The notes beneath the pieces were generated by a model that worked only from the letters and a program-made list of their open reading frames with translations, made no database searches and was not told where the DNA came from. Both the position numbers and the translations under genes were made by a program. This document shows positions 1 through 7,447 of a DNA stretch of 38,469 bases, piece by piece; the first letter of the stretch is position 1, and each line of letters begins with the position of its first letter. This DNA comes from Verrucomicrobiota bacterium (GTDB lineage: Bacteria; Verrucomicrobiota; Verrucomicrobiia; Chthoniobacterales; UBA10450), in the NCBI GenBank assembly GCA_003220055.1, contig QHRF01000086.1, positions 1 to 38,469 of the forward strand, in the 5' to 3' direction.

Positions 1-587
1 GCGAGATTCTGAACGGGCAGATGGCAACGCCTTTCTTTCCCGTCGCGCTCTACGATCTCCCGGGAAAGATCAAAATCGAAAAACTTGAGTCGATGGATTT
101 CAAGATCGGGAAAGTGCATGTCCGTTCAAAATTCATGAATCATCCGGGCGTTTGCGTTGGCTATCGAATTTTCACGAGCAAGGGGTCGATCGCTTTTCTG
201 CCTGATCATGAACCGTACGAATCGTTCAAGCTCCACTCTGCTAAATCGCATCTGTTGAGCCCGGAGCAGACGCAGAAGCGCGCTCGCGAAGACCGCGCCG
301 AACTCGTGAAATTTCTTCAAGGTTCCGATATTCTGATTCTAGATACCCAGTACACAGACGAGGAATATCAGGCGCACGTAGGCTGGGGCCACGGCTCGCT
401 CAGCACTGCCATCTCGCTCGCGCTCGATGCCGCCGTTCGAAAACTCATTCTCTTCCACCACGACCCGACGCACGACGACGAAATGATCGACAAGATGGTC
501 CAGACGGCGCGAAAGCTGGCCGCTAAAAGCGAAAGTTATCTTGAGGTCGAAGGCGCGCGCGAAGGTGCCGAAATGACCCTGGATTAA
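1..587 (+). CDS. MBL-fold metallo-hydrolase, 5' end cut by window
   Basis: This is the C-terminal part of a metallo-beta-lactamase-fold hydrolase. The frame stays open back to base 3, so the ATG at 21 is probably internal and the N-terminal HxHxDH metal motif lies outside the window. The visible part has a conserved PGVCVGYRI strand, the metal-ligand-type Asp in FLPDHEP, a DTQYTDEEY segment, GWGHGS and a closing FHHDP histidine motif. These resemble RNase Z/PhnP-like and phosphodiesterase-like MBL proteins. The substrate cannot be read from this fragment. It is followed 72 bases later by tRNA-Gln on the same strand. Confidence 0.8.
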   Translation, partial: EILNGQMATPFFPVALYDLPGKIKIEKLESMDFKIGKVHVRSKFMNHPGVCVGYRIFTSKGSIAFLPDHEPYESFKLHSAKSHLLSPEQTQKRAREDRAELVKFLQGSDILILDTQYTDEEYQAHVGWGHGSLSTAISLALDAAVRKLILFHHDPTHDDEMIDKMVQTARKLAAKSESYLEVEGAREGAEMTLD

Positions 588-614
588 TTGCGACTAGGTC
601 GGTTTTCGATCTGC

Positions 615-643
615 TTGCGCAACGGGCGAATTGAGCTTTAGAT
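615..643 (+). promoter_or_regulatory. possible sigma70-type promoter for tRNA-Gln
   Basis: TTGCGC at 615-620 and TTAGAT at 638-643 are separated by 17 bases. The -10-like box ends 16 bases before the tRNA 5' end. Both boxes match consensus at only three of six positions, so this is a weak candidate supported mainly by spacing and position. Confidence 0.3.
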
Positions 644-659
644 CTTGTCCCCGTGCTCT

Positions 660-733
660 TGCCTCGTGGTGTAATGGTAGCACAAGAGATTCTGGATCTC
701 TTTGTCTAGGTTCGAGTCCTAGCGAGGCAGCCA
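660..733 (+). tRNA. tRNA-Gln (anticodon CTG)
   Basis: The cloverleaf folds completely by eye. The acceptor stem TGCCTCG (660-666) pairs with CGAGGCA. The D-arm is GTG/CAC around TAATGGTAG. The anticodon stem AGAGA (685-689) pairs with TCTCT (697-701) around the loop TTCTGGA, which puts CTG at 692-694. The T-arm is CTAGG-TTCGAGT-CCTAG. The discriminator G is followed by a genomically encoded CCA at 731-733. The length is 74 nt with a very short variable loop. The gene decodes CAG. Confidence 0.96.
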
Positions 734-770
734 TTGTCGCAATTCTGCTCCGTTGTGTCAGTGAGCGCCA

Positions 771-786
771 GAGCGTGTCTACGCTC
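771..786 (+). terminator. weak hairpin downstream of tRNA-Gln
   Basis: GAGCGT (771-776) and ACGCTC (781-786) form a 6-bp stem with a 4-base loop, 37 bases after the tRNA CCA. The following bases (CTCATTATCTTC) are pyrimidine-rich but not a T-run. It may help end tRNA transcription before the convergent tadA gene; the evidence is thin. Confidence 0.25.
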
Positions 787-844
787 CTCATTATCTTCTA
801 TGAGTGGCGCCGTGATCAGCATCCAGTTAAAAACCACCACCGGC

Positions 845-1321
845 TCAAGGAGCGGCGTCGTCCTCCATCGCCCCGCGTTTTTTGCGGAAGAAATCTTGCA
901 GGATGGAAGCGCACTCGCTCTCTAAAACGCCGCTGGTGATCTGACAGCGGTGATTGAGCGCGTCGTGTTGGAGCAAATTCATTACCGTGCCGGCAGCCCC
1001 GGCACGAATGTCGGTGCAGCCGAAAATCACACGACGAATCCGGGTATGGACAATTGCCCCAGCGCACATTGGGCAAGGTTCCTTGGTCACGTAAAGATCA
1101 GAGTCAGTCAGGCGCCAGTCGCCGACGGCTGCCTCGGCTGCGGTTAATGCGAGCATTTCGGCGTGAGCCGTCGCGTCTTTGAGGAGCTCGACTTGATTGT
1201 ATCCGCGCGAGATAATTCTGCCGTCCCGGACAACCACCGCGCCGACTGGAACTTCGTCGGCGGCACGCGCTTTCATCGCCAAACGTAACGCCTCTTGCAT
1301 GAAGGTTTCGTCCAATTCCAT
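845..1321 (-). CDS. tadA: tRNA-specific adenosine deaminase
   Basis: TadA deaminates adenosine-34 to inosine in the anticodon of tRNA-Arg(ACG), letting one tRNA read CGU, CGC and CGA. The 158-residue product has the zinc-dependent deaminase signature: HAE at about residues 53-55 (zinc His plus catalytic Glu) and PCPMCAG with the two zinc cysteines at about 83 and 86. The length matches the family. I chose the ATG at 1321 over a TTG two codons upstream. It is transcribed away from the SYLF gene, and a copy of the AAGATCGACA motif sits in the divergent spacer. Its tail is basic and acidic (RKKRGAMEDDAAP) and likely unstructured. Confidence 0.95.
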   Translation of the reverse strand: MELDETFMQEALRLAMKARAADEVPVGAVVVRDGRIISRGYNQVELLKDATAHAEMLALTAAEAAVGDWRLTDSDLYVTKEPCPMCAGAIVHTRIRRVIFGCTDIRAGAAGTVMNLLQHDALNHRCQITSGVLESECASILQDFFRKKRGAMEDDAAP

Positions 1322-1417
1322 CGTCAACGCCGTTCGCCTAACAATCTCGGAAGATCGACATCTTTATCGAAAAGACACGTCCACGCACCTTTAAGGCGGC
1401 GAAGTACTTGTACTGCA

Positions 1418-2062
1418 ATGAAAAGGCTATTCTTCATCCTAACGATCTTTTCTTTATCACTAATTGGGGCGAACGCGACCGAGCAAGACACGGTTGATCG
1501 CTCGGCCACCACAATCCGGGAGTTTCGCCATATGCCCGAGAAAGGCATTCCATCGCGCATTCTTCGGCGTGCGCGAGGCCTCGCGATTATCAGCGTGGTG
1601 AAAGCGGGCCTTATTTTTAGCGGAAAGGCCGGCGAAGGCGTGGTGGTGGCGCGAACCGGACATGGTTGGGCTGGGCCGTCTTTCATCGGCACCGGCGGTG
1701 CGGGTTGGGGACCCCAAATCGGCGCGCAAGTGACCGATTTTGTGATCGTGCTTAACAACGAAAGCGCTGTTCGCGCCTTTTCGAAGGGCGGAAATGTGAC
1801 GCTCGGAGCGGACGCAAGCGTTGCCGCGGGACCAGTGGGACGCGCTGCTGAGGCCGATGTGACACCGACAGCGGCGATTTATACTTACAGCAAAACGAAA
1901 GGCCTTTTTATCGGCGCGTCGCTGGAAGGCGCTGTGATCGGCACACGCAAAGGCGCGAACGAGCATTACTATGGGCGCCCCGTCTCTGCTTACGACATTT
2001 TGCATGGGCGTGTCGCCGCACCGCCGGGCGCTGCGAATCTGCGGGCAGCTCTTGGCCGCTGA
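1418..2062 (+). CDS. exported SYLF (Ysc84-like) domain protein
   Basis: The product is 214 residues from the ATG at 1418; the open frame starts earlier, but the upstream part looks non-coding and overlaps the tadA start. An N-terminal signal peptide is clear (MKRLFFILTIFSLSLIGANA). The rest matches the SYLF/Ysc84 family, a lipid-binding fold known from bacterial and eukaryotic proteins: IPSRILRRARGLAII, VKAGLIFSGKAGEGVV, WAGPSFIGTGGAGWG, GADASVAAGP and YSKTKGLFIGASLEGAVI are the typical blocks. It probably acts in the periplasm at a membrane surface, though the bacterial role is not established. It stands alone in front of an orphan secreted gene on the same strand. Confidence 0.88.
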   Translation: MKRLFFILTIFSLSLIGANATEQDTVDRSATTIREFRHMPEKGIPSRILRRARGLAIISVVKAGLIFSGKAGEGVVVARTGHGWAGPSFIGTGGAGWGPQIGAQVTDFVIVLNNESAVRAFSKGGNVTLGADASVAAGPVGRAAEADVTPTAAIYTYSKTKGLFIGASLEGAVIGTRKGANEHYYGRPVSAYDILHGRVAAPPGAANLRAALGR

Positions 2063-2167
2063 GTCTAAATCGAGAAGGGCGGCCGGCTCTTCCTTACCGG
2101 TTGGAAATGGTCTGACTGCCGATAATTTGCTTTACAAGCGAACCGTGGGTTCACGACCTTAAGAGGT

Positions 2168-2674
2168 GTGCGCTGGTTGCCGGCATTCTACTTAACGTGC
2201 CTTTGTGTCTCGGCAAGCTGGGCGCAACAGCAAGAGCCTAGCCTGGTCGATCGCTTGCTTAGACCGAACCTGGAGCTGCACAATAATGCTCAGGGTAAAA
2301 AATTCGTCGCCAGTTCTGCCGTGGTCGAGCATCGGGGCAGCGTGGGAACGTTTTCGCTGCAACCGAACCGTGCGGAAAAATCATTCGTCAATACGCACGC
2401 GCTTACTACCACGGAGTATCCTTCTCGCTCGGTTGGGACCGAACCCAAAGTTTCCTCGACCCAGAATCGGATCGCAAATATCCCCGAGCCGGTAGCAACA
2501 TCGTCCGTTCGCGACATTCACAGTGCCAACAATCCTCACAACGTGACCGCGAGCCGAACCTTCGCCGACCAACATCAGTTCCGAGATCAGGGAAAAAGTC
2601 AAAAATCGTTGGATCGCCAAAATCCGCCGATGACGATCGACCAAGTTCGGGACCTGCTGAATAAGAATAAATAG
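2168..2674 (+). CDS. orphan secreted protein of unknown function
   Basis: I do not recognise this 168-residue protein. It starts with GTG at 2168, with AAGAGG just upstream as a possible ribosome site. It has a short signal peptide ending near SASWA/QQQ. The mature part is low in hydrophobics, rich in Ser, Asn, Gln and Thr, and looks largely disordered; the final stretch (MTIDQVRDLLNKNK) looks helical. No cysteines remain after the signal region. Coding is supported by frame length, signal peptide and colinear spacing with tyrS, but no homology could be assessed. Confidence 0.6.
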   Translation: MRWLPAFYLTCLCVSASWAQQQEPSLVDRLLRPNLELHNNAQGKKFVASSAVVEHRGSVGTFSLQPNRAEKSFVNTHALTTTEYPSRSVGTEPKVSSTQNRIANIPEPVATSSVRDIHSANNPHNVTASRTFADQHQFRDQGKSQKSLDRQNPPMTIDQVRDLLNKNK

Positions 2675-2760
2675 CGCGCTCGGTAAAACCGGCCGCCCTC
2701 TCAGTTGCAATTGTCGGAAATCTTTGCCGCCGAGGACGCCGGCCACTACAGTTGCGAATC

Positions 2761-3927
2761 ATGCGACCGGATGAAGCCTTGGCGTTTCTAAAAAAAGGCG
2801 CCGCGCAAATCATTAGCGAAGCGGAGCTGCGCGAAAAGCTGGCGCTCGGTCGCCCCCTCCGGGTCAAGCTTGGGGTCGATCCCACGACTGCCGACATTCA
2901 CCTTGGTCACGCAGTTGTGCTACGAAAGCTTCGACAATTTCAGGACCTCGGACATCAAGCAGTTCTCATTATCGGTGATTTTACAGGGATGATTGGCGAC
3001 CCGAGCGGTCGGTCCGCCACCCGGCCGCATCTCACGCACAGAGAAGTGATGCATAACGCGCAAACCTATCGTGAGCAGGCCTTCAAGATTCTCGATCCGG
3101 CTCGGACGGAGACCGTTTGCAATGGCGATTGGTTTCGCAGCATGTCCTACGAAGATGTGCTTCGCTTGAATAGCCGGGTCACACTTCAACAGATGCTGCA
3201 GCGGGAAGATTTCCGCGGGCGGATCGATAATCAACAGCCGATCCACGCCCACGAAATTCAATACCCGATCATGCAAGGCTGGGATTCTGTGATGGTGCGG
3301 GCCGACGTGGAGCTCGGTGGCACTGATCAACTTTTCAACATTTTAGTCGGACGCGGTTTCCAAAAGGAGGAAGGTATGCCGCAGCAAATCGTTTTTCTTC
3401 TTCCGATCCTGGAAGGTTTGGATGGCTCAAAGAAAATGAGCAAGAGCTTGGGCAACTTCGTTGGCGTGAACGAACCGCCCACGGACATGTTCGGCAAGCT
3501 AATGAGCATCTCAGATAAATTGATGGCGCGTTATTATGAGGTCTTGCTCGGGCGTGAGCTATCAAAAGGCGCGGACCCGTTTGAAGCAAAAAAGCAGCTC
3601 GCGTTTGAGATCGTACAGACCTATCACTCGGCCGAGGTCGCGCAGAGGACACTTACCGATTGGAATGCGCGCTTTAGCGAAAAGCGTTTGGACGAAGCGG
3701 AGCTTCCGGCAATTCCAGCGATTGTCGATGAATCGGTGACAGTGGTCGCAGCAGCTTACGCCCAGGCTTTCGCGCTCAAGAAGTCACGCGCGGAAGTGAG
3801 TCGATTGATCAAACAAGGCAGCGTGCAAATCGATGGCAAGAAGATTGTCGATCCAAAATCAAAAATCTCATTGCGGCCGGGGCAGATCCTGCGTCTCGAT
3901 AAAACTCACGCCGTGCGAATCAAATAA
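2761..3927 (+). CDS. tyrS: tyrosyl-tRNA synthetase
   Basis: This enzyme attaches tyrosine to tRNA-Tyr in the cytoplasm. The 388-residue product has the class I signatures HLGH (residues 47-50) and KMSKS (225-229), with GGTDQ in the active-site region, and a C-terminal S4 RNA-binding domain at about 340-388 (SRAEVSRLIKQGSVQIDGKKI). The architecture matches the TyrZ-like form. I place the start at the ATG at 2761, because the TTG three codons upstream gives no typical extra sequence. The gene ends directly in a strong terminator hairpin. Confidence 0.96.
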   Translation: MRPDEALAFLKKGAAQIISEAELREKLALGRPLRVKLGVDPTTADIHLGHAVVLRKLRQFQDLGHQAVLIIGDFTGMIGDPSGRSATRPHLTHREVMHNAQTYREQAFKILDPARTETVCNGDWFRSMSYEDVLRLNSRVTLQQMLQREDFRGRIDNQQPIHAHEIQYPIMQGWDSVMVRADVELGGTDQLFNILVGRGFQKEEGMPQQIVFLLPILEGLDGSKKMSKSLGNFVGVNEPPTDMFGKLMSISDKLMARYYEVLLGRELSKGADPFEAKKQLAFEIVQTYHSAEVAQRTLTDWNARFSEKRLDEAELPAIPAIVDESVTVVAAAYAQAFALKKSRAEVSRLIKQGSVQIDGKKIVDPKSKISLRPGQILRLDKTHAVRIK

Positions 3928-3957
3928 AAAAGCACGGAGCGGAAGCTCCGTGCTTTT
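3928..3957. terminator. strong, probably bidirectional terminator
   Basis: AAAAGCACGGAGC (3928-3940) and GCTCCGTGCTTTT (3945-3957) form a 13-bp perfect stem with a GGAA loop. Each strand ends the hairpin in a T-run, so it can stop both tyrS from the left and the convergent SRPBCC-like gene from the right. Confidence 0.9.
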
Positions 3958-3980
3958 CATGGCGGTCTGTTTTGGAAACT

Positions 3981-4460
3981 TTACGCGGCGGCAGCGGACT
4001 CAAACAACGGCAGAATAGGCATGCGTTCAACGTAGGACGTGGCAATGCCTTCAAAGTGCGCGCGAATGCTGCGCAGTTCCGCATTCACAAATGTATCGAC
4101 GAAGTGCAAGCGCTGATCGAGCCAGGCGAAGAGCCGATTCTTTATCCGATAGTGGACCGCGAGCGTGACCTCGGTGCAGGCCGGCCGGATCTCGGTGAAG
4201 TCGACTAACCCCATCACTTCGATATTTCCGCCCGCTGATTCAAAGGCGAATTGGTCGTCTGAATCGCCGTCCACCGCCAGCAGGACGGTGCGCGCCTCAA
4301 AGCCGAGCGGACCGCGAAAACTGAATTCTACCGTCTTTGAAGAGGTCACCATTGCTTTCGTGACCATTAGAAACTGCCGTTTATAGGATTGAATGCTGGT
4401 CAGCCGGGCCTTGGATTCGGCCAGCGGCTGGCTCATGTGAAACGTTTTTTCGAGGAGCAT
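3981..4460 (-). CDS. SRPBCC/START-like small protein
   Basis: The product is 159 residues with no signal peptide. The opening LLEKTFHMSQPLAESKARL looks like the first strand and helix of SRPBCC (polyketide cyclase/START-like) proteins. A central beta-rich part (VMGLVDFTEIRPACTEVTLAVHYRI) leads to a long C-terminal helix (FVNAELRSIRAHFEG), the usual order in that fold. The ligand and role are unknown. The ATG at 4460 is preferred because it keeps the first strand; no clear ribosome site is visible. A TTGTAGGG string lies just upstream at 4464-4471. Confidence 0.6.
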   Translation of the reverse strand: MLLEKTFHMSQPLAESKARLTSIQSYKRQFLMVTKAMVTSSKTVEFSFRGPLGFEARTVLLAVDGDSDDQFAFESAGGNIEVMGLVDFTEIRPACTEVTLAVHYRIKNRLFAWLDQRLHFVDTFVNAELRSIRAHFEGIATSYVERMPILPLFESAAAA

Positions 4461-4593
4461 ATTTTGTAGGGTTATTTACCGGAAACGTTTAGCAGCGCAG
4501 ATGCCAGCGTGATTTACCTGGGGAGAGCCGCTACAGGCCTCCGATTTGCGTAAAGTTAATTTACACTTATGTCCGGTTGATTAACAGACACCT

Positions 4594-5238
4594 CTACTCC
4601 GAAAAACCCAAAATCTGTTTCCATTCTTGTGGCAATTCTGCCGTATTCTCCGCCAATTCGGGCAGTAACGGAATATCAAGAACGCTTCCTAAAATGTCCG
4701 CGTTGGTGGTTTGGGCGATATCTGGGTCTCTGGAGGGACTGTTCAAGACCACGCCCGCGCAGCGCAAGTCCGCCGCCTGAACACTGCCGACTGTCAGGAG
4801 AGTGTGATTCAGGCAACCCAAGCGGTTCCGAGCCACAACCAGCACCGGGAGGCCAATCTCAACGGCCAGATCTTTGACAAAGTAATCCGACCGCACCGGT
4901 ACCATCCAGCCGCCGACACCTTCGACAAATACGCCATCAACCCGGGCCGCCAGTTTCCGAAACGCATCGAGCAACGGTTCGATGTTGATATTCACGGCTT
5001 CGATTTGCGCCGCGGTCAACGGCGCGGCCGGTGTTTTCAGCCAAAGCGGATTAATTTCGTCTATGGTCAGACCGTTCGCGCTCGCGGACAACAGAAGCTC
5101 GGCGTCCCGGCGATCACCACAGCAAATCGGTTTGAATCCGGCGCACGATCTTCCATTTGCGCGCAACAGTCGGAGCAATTGCACGGCCGTGTGCGTTTTT
5201 CCAACACCGGTATCGGTGCCGGTAATGAAGAAGCTCAC
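4594..5238 (-). CDS. bioD: dethiobiotin synthetase
   Basis: BioD closes the ureido ring of dethiobiotin from 7,8-diaminopelargonate, CO2 and ATP, the penultimate step of biotin synthesis. The 214-residue protein has the P-loop GTDTGVGKT (residues 7-15), FKPICCGDRRDAE with the substrate Lys, VEGVGGWMVPV, and VVLNSPSRD near the nucleotide base. The start is GTG at 5238. It is the last gene of the purS-pmp3-purQ run, 11 bases after purQ; no other bio gene is in the window, so the pathway must be encoded elsewhere. Confidence 0.93.
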   Translation of the reverse strand: MSFFITGTDTGVGKTHTAVQLLRLLRANGRSCAGFKPICCGDRRDAELLLSASANGLTIDEINPLWLKTPAAPLTAAQIEAVNINIEPLLDAFRKLAARVDGVFVEGVGGWMVPVRSDYFVKDLAVEIGLPVLVVARNRLGCLNHTLLTVGSVQAADLRCAGVVLNSPSRDPDIAQTTNADILGSVLDIPLLPELAENTAELPQEWKQILGFSE

Positions 5239-5249
5239 AATGCTGATCT

Positions 5250-5960
5250 TTATGCAGCGCGTGCGTGCTGAGCGACGATGGTCTCCATCATCGAGCGAAA
5301 AATCTTTGCGCCGTCAGCGCTTCCAAGCCGCACGTCGGAGGCGCGATCCGGGTGCGGCATTAGCCCGAGCACGTTTCCCTCGCGATTACAGATGCCCGCA
5401 ATGTTCTCGATCGAGCCGTTCGGGTTCGCCTCGGGAACAATTCGGCCCCGATCGTCGGCGTAGCACATAATGACTTGCCGGTTGTGATTCAGCTCGTGCA
5501 GTGTCTTATCATCCGCGAAATAACAGCCCTCGCCGTGGGCGATCGGCATTCGGAGCAGAGTTCCTTCTGAACACCCATGTGTGAACGGCGAATCCGGGAC
5601 TTCTACGCGCAGTGTCACCATCTCGCAGACAAAACGAAGCGATCGATTGCGAACGAGCGCACCTGGGAGGAGGCCCGCTTCACACAAAACTTGGAAACCG
5701 TTGCATGTGCCAAGAACGAGTTTCCCCCCGTGCGCGTCGCTGATCACCGCCTTCATGATCGGCGAGAAGCGTGCGATCGCGCCGCAACGTAGATAGTCGC
5801 CGTAAGCGAATCCGCCTGGCAAAACGATCGCATCGTAATCGCGGAGCGATGTTTCTTTGTGCCAGACGTAATCAGCCTGCAGGCCTTCAATGCTATTAAT
5901 GCCGGAAACGCAATCCTGATCGCAGTTAGAGCCGGGAAATTGGATGACGGCAAACTTCAT
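5250..5960 (-). CDS. purQ: phosphoribosylformylglycinamidine synthase glutaminase subunit
   Basis: PurQ supplies ammonia from glutamine to PurL for the fourth step of purine synthesis, in a complex with PurS and PurL. The 236-residue product has FPGSNCDQD at the N-terminus, the oxyanion region [12 protein letters not shown], the nucleophile Cys86 in [10 protein letters not shown], and MPHPDR near the C-terminus with His203. The third triad position, usually Glu in HPER, reads Asp205 here. Six bases (ATCGAC) separate it from the stop codon of the pmp3-like gene upstream, so the genes are one transcript. Confidence 0.95.
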   Translation of the reverse strand: MKFAVIQFPGSNCDQDCVSGINSIEGLQADYVWHKETSLRDYDAIVLPGGFAYGDYLRCGAIARFSPIMKAVISDAHGGKLVLGTCNGFQVLCEAGLLPGALVRNRSLRFVCEMVTLRVEVPDSPFTHGCSEGTLLRMPIAHGEGCYFADDKTLHELNHNRQVIMCYADDRGRIVPEANPNGSIENIAGICNREGNVLGLMPHPDRASDVRLGSADGAKIFRSMMETIVAQHARAA

Positions 5961-5966
5961 GTCGAT

Positions 5967-6155
5967 CTAATGGGCGATTGCCCGCGCGCGTTGTTCCTCA
6001 TGATAATCGTTCACGACCAGTGCGGCATGAATAACTCCCGGTATCCAGCCCAGCAATGTCAGGAGGATGCTCAGAAAAAAACTCGCGATCCGTCCGGTCA
6101 TCAGTACCGCCAGCGGCGGGAGCACCACACAGAAAAAATACCGCAACGCTTTCAC
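5967..6155 (-). CDS. YqaE/Pmp3 family small membrane protein
   Basis: This 62-residue protein has two membrane segments and the family signature: PPLAV after the first helix start, then FLSILLTLLGWIPGVIHAALVV. Pmp3/YqaE proteins are small membrane proteins linked to stress and membrane potential in several organisms; the molecular role is not settled. The start is GTG, overlapping the purS stop by four bases (GTGA), so it is translationally coupled. Its placement between purS and purQ is unusual. Confidence 0.88.
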   Translation of the reverse strand: MKALRYFFCVVLPPLAVLMTGRIASFFLSILLTLLGWIPGVIHAALVVNDYHEEQRARAIAH

Positions 6156-6430
6156 TTCTGCTTTTTTTTGATCTGTGAGGTCTTGCGCGCGCCGTTGGCC
6201 TTCACCAATTCGTAGTCTTCAATTACCGGATTGGAGAGAAGGTCGCGACAAAGGCGGTGCAGCCGCTTCTCAAGATCGGCATCTTCTCCTTCGACATTGA
6301 TTTCCATATATTTGCCGATCCGAACGCTGCGGACTTCCGGCATGCCAAGGTGACGCATTGCGTCGCGAACCGCATTTCCCTGCGGATCGAGCACAGCCTC
6401 TTTCGGTTTGACGATTACATTGACTTTCAC
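6152..6430 (-). CDS. purS: phosphoribosylformylglycinamidine synthase subunit PurS
   Basis: PurS is the small subunit that bridges PurQ and PurL in the three-part FGAM synthase. The 92-residue product shows the typical opening (VNVIVKPKEAVLDPQG), then LGMPEVRSVRIGKYMEINVEG and VIEDYELV near the end. It carries a basic tail (KTSQIKKKQK). The start is GTG at 6430. It leads the minus-strand run purS-pmp3-purQ-bioD; purL is not in the window. Confidence 0.92.
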   Translation of the reverse strand: MKVNVIVKPKEAVLDPQGNAVRDAMRHLGMPEVRSVRIGKYMEINVEGEDADLEKRLHRLCRDLLSNPVIEDYELVKANGARKTSQIKKKQK

Positions 6431-6517
6431 CTGTCACACGCTAACGCGGATTTTCTCCGCAACAAGCGCAAGGCTGTGCCTTTACGGCATTGACGATCCA
6501 CGCGAGTATCGCGGCGA

Positions 6518-7447
6518 ATGCAACGCATCGGTTGGCGGATTCCAGCGGCGTGGCTCACTCTCTGCATCGTTTGGAGCTCTACCTGGCTCGCAATCAAAGT
6601 CGGGCTGCGCGATCTGCCGCCAATTTCCTTCGTCGCGGTTCGCTTCCTGATCGCAATCATCGTTCTCACCGCCGTTTCGGCCGGCCGGGTGCGACTTCTG
6701 CCGCTGTATCGCGCTGATTACGTCGTGCTTGCGTTTACCGGTATTCTAATGTTCGCGATCAATTACACGCTCCTCTTCTGGGGCGAGCTTCATGTCTCGT
6801 CCGGCCTTGCGGCTGTATTACAGGCCACTATTCCGATTTTCGGAATGATCTTCGCACATTGGATGTTGCCGGATGAGCCATTGCGCCTGCAGAAACTGAT
6901 GGGTGCATTGCTTGCCCTCGCCGGCGTTGCGCTGATCTGTGCGCGTTTGCTCACTTTCAGCGGTCTGCTCGCGTTTTGGGGCGGCGTTGGAATTTCGTTA
7001 GGCGGCGCCGGCGCTGCTTTCTCAAATGTCGTCCTTAAAAAGCGTGCGATTCAAATTGCGCCCGCAATGCTCGCTGCCTGGCAGATGATTTTTGGAACGG
7101 TGCCGCTTCTCTTTCTTGGATTCATTGTCGATGGTGACCCAACGCGATTTCATTGGACGATGATGTCGATCTTCTGCTTGCTTTATCTCGCGGTCATTGG
7201 CTCCGCCCTGACATTTCTGCTTCTCTACTGGCTGTTGCCGCGCATGTCCGTCACAAATTTGCAAACCATTTCCCTGATCACGCCGCCGGGCGCAGTCATG
7301 CTTGGTTGGTCAATAGGCGGCGAGACCTTTCCGCCTTGGTCTTTATTCGGTGCCGCATTTGTCCTTCTCGGAGTGTGGATGATTTTCCGCCGGACAAGAG
7401 ATCAGGGACTGGTCGAGGCCGCAGCCGGCTTTCCGGATCGCGGGTGA
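6518..7447 (+). CDS. EamA/DMT-family transporter, first of two
   Basis: This 309-residue integral membrane protein has about ten hydrophobic segments in the two-repeat layout of the drug/metabolite transporter (EamA) superfamily. Family-like motifs include WSSTWLAIKVGLRDLPP in the first helix, FALNY-like FAINYTLLFWGE, and GLAAVLQATIPIF at the end of helix 4. Substrate cannot be told. Its TGA overlaps the ATG of the next transporter (TGATG), so the two are made together. It is divergent from purS across an 87-base spacer. Confidence 0.9.
   Translation: MQRIGWRIPAAWLTLCIVWSSTWLAIKVGLRDLPPISFVAVRFLIAIIVLTAVSAGRVRLLPLYRADYVVLAFTGILMFAINYTLLFWGELHVSSGLAAVLQATIPIFGMIFAHWMLPDEPLRLQKLMGALLALAGVALICARLLTFSGLLAFWGGVGISLGGAGAAFSNVVLKKRAIQIAPAMLAAWQMIFGTVPLLFLGFIVDGDPTRFHWTMMSIFCLLYLAVIGSALTFLLLYWLLPRMSVTNLQTISLITPPGAVMLGWSIGGETFPPWSLFGAAFVLLGVWMIFRRTRDQGLVEAAAGFPDRG

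Noticed and set aside
631-939. Open frame running through tRNA-Gln
   Set aside because: It translates the tRNA and the tadA 3' end; not a gene.
4464-4482. Third TTGTAGGG repeat copy upstream of the SRPBCC-like gene
   Set aside because: Only the first 8 bases match; the following bases give no 8-bp hairpin and there is no CCCTACAA partner, so it is not called an element.
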